The notes below the pieces were generated by a model. That model saw nothing but the letters and a program-made list of their open reading frames with translations. It had not been told where the DNA came from and did no database searches. DNA of 64,000 nucleotides, from assembly GCF_004762045.1 (NCBI RefSeq), contig NZ_SJOM01000007.1, positions 186,001 through 250,000 of the forward strand. The letters run 5' to 3'. Of this stretch, positions 61,304 through 64,000 are shown piece by piece; within the stretch, counting starts at the first letter, position 1; each line of letters opens with the position of its first letter. Both the position numbers and the translations under genes were made by a program. Source of the stretch: Mycobacterium sp. DL99. GTDB lineage: Bacteria > Actinomycetota > Actinomycetes > Mycobacteriales > Mycobacteriaceae.

Positions 61304-61960
61304 ATCCCGTCCTTCAATACCATCGAGCACCGCCGTGATCCGGTCCCGCGCCACGGTCACATCAGCGGTGCTGCCGCCGATGTACAGCCTCCCAGCGGCA
61401 CCGATCATCTGCACGTCAACCACAGTAAGCCCAGGTGCTGCCCGCTCTGCCTCATTGGCCGCGACCGCGGCGAACAGCGCCGGGGTCATCTCGTACACCA
61501 GCAGAGACTGCCCCGGCAGGATCATCGATGCCTGCCGATTGCGGTTCAGGATCACTGCGTGCTGATCGGTGATGTTCTCGATGATGTCGTGGTAGAGCAC
61601 CCGCGGCCGCAGCTGGTCTGATGCCTTATTGCCGGTGCCGGCCAGGATCGCCTCGCCGGCCCGCCGCACATCTTCCAGGTTGGCCGAGTGGATCTCGAGA
61701 ACACCGAATTGGCGTTCCACGTAGAGGATTCCGGGCTGGATGCCGGGGACCTCACGTAGGGCCAGGTCGATCACCCGCTCGATCGCCAAGGCGGGGGACA
61801 CCTCGACGATCAGCGCGTGCTCACCCTCGTATGGGGGGTAACCCCGGGCCCGGGTCGGCGTTCCGAGGTAGGCGGCGAACTGGCGCTGCAGATCCTCCAC
61901 CAACAGGTAGACGCGGATCTGGGTGCGAATCCGCGTGCTCTCCTCTGCTTCGGTCGGCAT
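61298..61960 (-). CDS. BMC-T tandem-domain shell protein 1
   Basis: A 220-residue microcompartment shell protein made of two BMC domains in tandem, forming pseudohexameric trimers. Domain 1 is about residues 14-110 (VYLLVEDLQRQFAAYLGTPT, HALIVEVSPALAIERVIDLA) and domain 2 about 115-215 (HAVILNRNRQASMILPGQSL, LTVVDVQMIGAAGRLYIGGS). The YxxxMILPGQSLLVYEMTPA segment is shared with the other BMC-T in this locus. It begins 2 nt after the BMC-H stop. Matches the MSM0271-type shell protein of M. smegmatis. Confidence 0.93.
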   Translation of the reverse strand: MPTEAEESTRIRTQIRVYLLVEDLQRQFAAYLGTPTRARGYPPYEGEHALIVEVSPALAIERVIDLALREVPGIQPGILYVERQFGVLEIHSANLEDVRRAGEAILAGTGNKASDQLRPRVLYHDIIENITDQHAVILNRNRQASMILPGQSLLVYEMTPALFAAVAANEAERAAPGLTVVDVQMIGAAGRLYIGGSTADVTVARDRITAVLDGIEGRDH

Positions 61961-61962
61961 GG

Positions 61963-62244
61963 CTACTTGCTGGCGACCGCGAAGTGCGCGCCGAGCTCGT
62001 TGTGCGGACGCGGGATGACGTGCACGCTCACCAGTTCGCCCACCTGGGACGCGGTCTCGGCGCCGGCCTCGGTGGCGGCCTTGACGGCGCCCACCTCGCC
62101 GGTGACGATCACGGCGACCAGACCGTCGCCGACCTGCTGGCGATCGGTGATGGTGACGTTGGCGGCCTTGACCATGGCGTCGGCAGCGGCCAGCGCAGCC
62201 ACGTAGCCCTTGGTCTCGATCAGTCCGATTGCGTTGCTGGACAT
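61963..62244 (-). CDS. BMC-H hexameric shell protein
   Basis: A 93-residue single BMC-domain protein, the main hexamer tile of the shell. Canonical start NAIGLIETKGYVAALAAADA, strand VTITDRQQVGDGLVAVIVTG, helix EVGAVKAATEAGAETASQVG and end SVHVIPRPHNELGAHF. Excellent AAGGAG ribosome site 8 nt before the ATG, the strongest in the cluster, in line with its high stoichiometry. MSM0272-type. Confidence 0.96.
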   Translation of the reverse strand: MSSNAIGLIETKGYVAALAAADAMVKAANVTITDRQQVGDGLVAVIVTGEVGAVKAATEAGAETASQVGELVSVHVIPRPHNELGAHFAVASK

Positions 62245-62256
62245 AGGTGTTTCTCC

Positions 62257-62520
62257 TTATTTCTTGGGGTTGGTGTCGGGTTTTGCGTCGATGGATCCGA
62301 TGATGAGTGCGTCAACCGGCGGTGGGGTGCCGGTGAACCAGCCCGAGGCCACGGAGCCCTGGGCCACGAGGACCCGTTCGCCCACTCCGCTGCCGAGGAC
62401 GTCGAAGGCGATCAGCTTCGACCCGGTGCCGTCGATCTCGACCTCGAGGAACGCGCCGGGCGGGATGCCGTCGATCCGACGGGTCGACCACACGTTGCCG
62501 GTGACAACCGCTGAGATCAT
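62257..62520 (-). CDS. BMC-P (EutN/CcmL) pentameric vertex protein
   Basis: An 87-residue beta-barrel protein that caps the shell vertices as pentamers. Family features: AVVTGNVWSTRRIDGIPPGA, LIAFDVLGSGVGERVLVAQG, PPPVDALIIGSIDA. Overlaps the upstream cargo-like gene (ATGA) and precedes BMC-H by 12 nt. MSM0273-type. Confidence 0.94.
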   Translation of the reverse strand: MISAVVTGNVWSTRRIDGIPPGAFLEVEIDGTGSKLIAFDVLGSGVGERVLVAQGSVASGWFTGTPPPVDALIIGSIDAKPDTNPKK

Positions 62521-63029
62521 TTGCGCTCCTTCTCAATCGTGATGCCCAGGGTGCGGGCCTTCTCCCGGGCCAGCGGGGTGAGCACCGCCTTGCGGCCGAG
62601 CACGAGCGTGCCGCCGGCCATGTCGGCGATATGCCGTTCGGTCACCGCGCCGGTTTCGATGCGGTGAATGGCACCACCGCCTGACGACCGGGTCGACCCC
62701 GCCAGCCGGAAGCTGAGCCGGCCCGCTTTGAGGTCGGCCCTGGTCTTCGGGCTTTCGAAGAGCCGCAACAGCTTCCGGACGAAACTGTCGAGGTCTCGGT
62801 CGTTGCTCAACTGCACGGTCTCGGTGCGGTTCTTGCCGTCGACAGCGCGGGGCCCGGTGGGGTCCACACCGAACTGGTCGGCGACCGTCGGCGGTGCCGG
62901 TGGAGCCGGGGCCGGTGGTGGGGGGACAGCCACCGGCCCCGGAGTCTTGGTGGCGGCTCCGACATCCCGGACCGCCTCTCGCACCACGTCGCGCACGAGG
63001 GCGCGCAGTTCGTCCCGGTTGATGCTCAC
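62517..63029 (-). CDS. Small microcompartment-associated protein with N-terminal encapsulation-like helix
   Basis: A 170-residue protein with no catalytic motif. Residues 2-22 (INRDELRALVRDVVREAV) form an amphipathic helix like known encapsulation peptides. A Pro/Ala linker follows (PPPPAPAPPAPPT), then a folded C-terminal part with TVQLSNDRDLDSFVRKLLRL, an FRLAGST segment, TGAVTERHIADMAGGTLVLG and TPLAREKARTLGITIEK. The last pattern recurs in proteins of microcompartment operons. Overlaps BMC-T2 (GTGA) and BMC-P (ATGA). MSM0274-type; possibly a cargo scaffold. Confidence 0.8.
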   Translation of the reverse strand: MSINRDELRALVRDVVREAVRDVGAATKTPGPVAVPPPPAPAPPAPPTVADQFGVDPTGPRAVDGKNRTETVQLSNDRDLDSFVRKLLRLFESPKTRADLKAGRLSFRLAGSTRSSGGGAIHRIETGAVTERHIADMAGGTLVLGRKAVLTPLAREKARTLGITIEKERK

Positions 63030-63631
63030 GCGGTGGCCCTCGCCAGTGCGTCCTGGGCTGCCTCGGCCGCCGTACGCACGTCGGCTTCGGTACCGGACAG
63101 GTAGACGCGGCCCGTGGCGCCGATCATCCGGAAATCGACCACCTTGATGTCCGCGGCTTTCTCGGCCTCGTTGGTGGCCAGGATGGCGTAGGACGCCGGG
63201 GCCACCTCGAGCACGAACAGCGATTCACCCGGCAGCACCATCGAACCGATCTTGTTGCGGTTGATCAGGAATGCGTGCTGGTGGTCGACGCTGGAGATGA
63301 TGCGTGAGGCCAGCACGTTCGGCCGCACGGCGCTTCCGGTATGACCACCGAGCTCATCCAGCGCGGCGTCGGCGGCAGCCTTGACCGCACCGGTCTCACC
63401 GTGGAACTCCAGGTAGCCGAATTGCCGCTCTACCACCAGGATTCCAGCCTTGACCTCGGCATGCTTGAGCGCGACATCGGTGACGCCCTCGATGTCGAGG
63501 CCGGGTGCCACCTCGATGATCTGGGCGGCCTGGTTGGCACGGGGAAGAGCACCTTTGATCCAGGTGCCCAGATACGACATGGTCTGCGGTTGCAGCCGGT
63601 CGATGAAGATGAAGGAACGAAGTTCAGCCAC
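63026..63631 (-). CDS. BMC-T tandem-domain shell protein 2
   Basis: A 201-residue double BMC-domain shell protein (domain 1 about residues 5-95, SFIFIDRLQPQTMSYLGTWI, AAQIIEVAPGLDIEGVTDVA; domain 2 about 105-200, HAFLINRNKIGSMVLPGESL, IKVVDFRMIGATGRVYLSGT). It is related to, but about 20 residues shorter than, the other BMC-T. GTG start 4 nt after the aldehyde dehydrogenase stop. MSM0275-type. Two different BMC-T plus one BMC-H and one BMC-P give the four-tile RMM shell. Confidence 0.93.
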   Translation of the reverse strand: MAELRSFIFIDRLQPQTMSYLGTWIKGALPRANQAAQIIEVAPGLDIEGVTDVALKHAEVKAGILVVERQFGYLEFHGETGAVKAAADAALDELGGHTGSAVRPNVLASRIISSVDHQHAFLINRNKIGSMVLPGESLFVLEVAPASYAILATNEAEKAADIKVVDFRMIGATGRVYLSGTEADVRTAAEAAQDALARATA

Positions 63632-63635
63632 AGCC

Positions 63636-64000
63636 CTACCTCTTGATCAGTTGTGCGAGTTCTTCGGCGACCAGCGCACGCAGTTCGGCCCGCAGTGCGT
63701 CCAGTCCGAGATCCGACGACCGGTTGGCAGTCGGGTACGGCCGGCGGGGCGTGACAGGCGCACCGTGACGGTCATTGGAGGCGCGCGGATACTCCGGCAC
63801 CGGTCCGGCCGGTGAGTGCCACGGATTGATACCCGCGAAATTGCCCATGGGCACAGCGGAATCGCTGTTGTAGGCGATGCGGGCCCAGTTGATCAGGTTC
63901 TGCGGTTGCAGGTTCTCCCCGATCGAGCTGCGCCCGACGAACCCGGTGCCGATGGTCATCGACGGCGCCAGGTTGGTGTCCAGCCCGGAACTGCCGGTGC
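63636..64000 (-). CDS. Acylating aldehyde dehydrogenase, C-terminal part (5' end outside window)
   Basis: The last ~121 residues of a CoA-acylating aldehyde dehydrogenase (GLDTNLAPSMTIGTGFVGRS, then SIGENLQPQNLINWARIAYN), which in RMM loci turns propionaldehyde to propionyl-CoA inside the shell. After a ~35-residue Pro-rich linker the protein ends in an amphipathic helix DLGLDALRAELRALVAEELA then QLIKR, a probable encapsulation peptide that shares ELRALV with the 62517-63029 protein. The catalytic Cys lies outside the window. Confidence 0.88.
   Translation of the reverse strand, partial: TGSSGLDTNLAPSMTIGTGFVGRSSIGENLQPQNLINWARIAYNSDSAVPMGNFAGINPWHSPAGPVPEYPRASNDRHGAPVTPRRPYPTANRSSDLGLDALRAELRALVAEELAQLIKR

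Noticed and set aside
1..64000. CRISPR arrays, tRNA or rRNA genes, insertion sequences, prophage ends
   Set aside because: No regularly spaced repeats, no recognisable RNA genes, no transposase or integrase seen on either strand.

Overview
The window is high-GC actinobacterial DNA, and its gene order matches the mycobacterial chromosome segment that in M. tuberculosis runs from about Rv0189c (ilvD) to Rv0216. It also carries features typical of fast-growing Mycobacterium (Mycolicibacterium): an RMM-type bacterial microcompartment locus, two tandem haemophore-like genes beside mmpL11, a PrrA/PrrB-like two-component pair, F420-type reductases and many GTG starts. I saw no tRNA, rRNA, CRISPR array or intact insertion sequence. 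Homology statements are from recognition of the protein sequences, not from searches.

Layout. 1-8.9 kb: the end of a LuxR-type regulator, an ankyrin protein, ilvD, a RicR/CsoR-type copper sensor with its operator, an MFS exporter and an L,D-transpeptidase. 8.9-12.2 kb: the zmp1 protease and omamA/omamB (Mce-associated proteins). 12.3-15.9 kb: a PucR-controlled D-amino-acid module (FAD dehydrogenase plus RidA). 15.9-23.2 kb: a haem/envelope cluster of an HTH protein, mmpL11, two haemophore-like proteins and a two-component system. 23.2-36.4 kb: an FAD monooxygenase with a WYL regulator, an M23 lipoprotein, a YbhN-like protein, an AI-2E-family permease, the trmB-NYN-mmpL3 operon and a pair of degenerate dynamin-like proteins. 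36.4-44.9 kb: pckG, a large MmpL transporter with its TetR regulator, and a cyclase/ATPase/TPR signalling protein. 45-54.4 kb: fadD4 plus a crotonase, an OYE plus Ddn-like pair with a second TetR, and a tightly coupled four-gene operon (double hotdog, CoA-transferase, amidohydrolase, MFS). 54.5-57.8 kb: SDR/MarR, a CRP-like regulator, DoxX and a small secreted protein. 57.8-58.6 kb: no intact gene, but remnants of an HSL-type esterase. 58.6-64 kb: the aminoacetone-type microcompartment locus, transcribed right to left and running off the window end (acylating aldehyde dehydrogenase, two BMC-T, BMC-H, BMC-P, a small cargo-like protein, an amino-propanol kinase, an SDR and a GntR regulator).

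The regulatory DNA is unusually legible. RicR-type palindromes lie at ricR and at ilvD. Twin TetR operators of nearly the same sequence lie at two separate divergent promoters. Twin MarR palindromes and repeated CRP-like boxes lie in the 55-58 kb stretch. At least six genes have a -10 hexamer 6-7 nt before the start codon, which predicts leaderless mRNAs. Two sequence oddities deserve attention. The mmpL3 reading frame stops early while an adjacent frame continues for about 60 codons of plausible tail. The microcompartment aldehyde dehydrogenase and the small protein share an ELRALV amphipathic helix that looks like a common encapsulation peptide.
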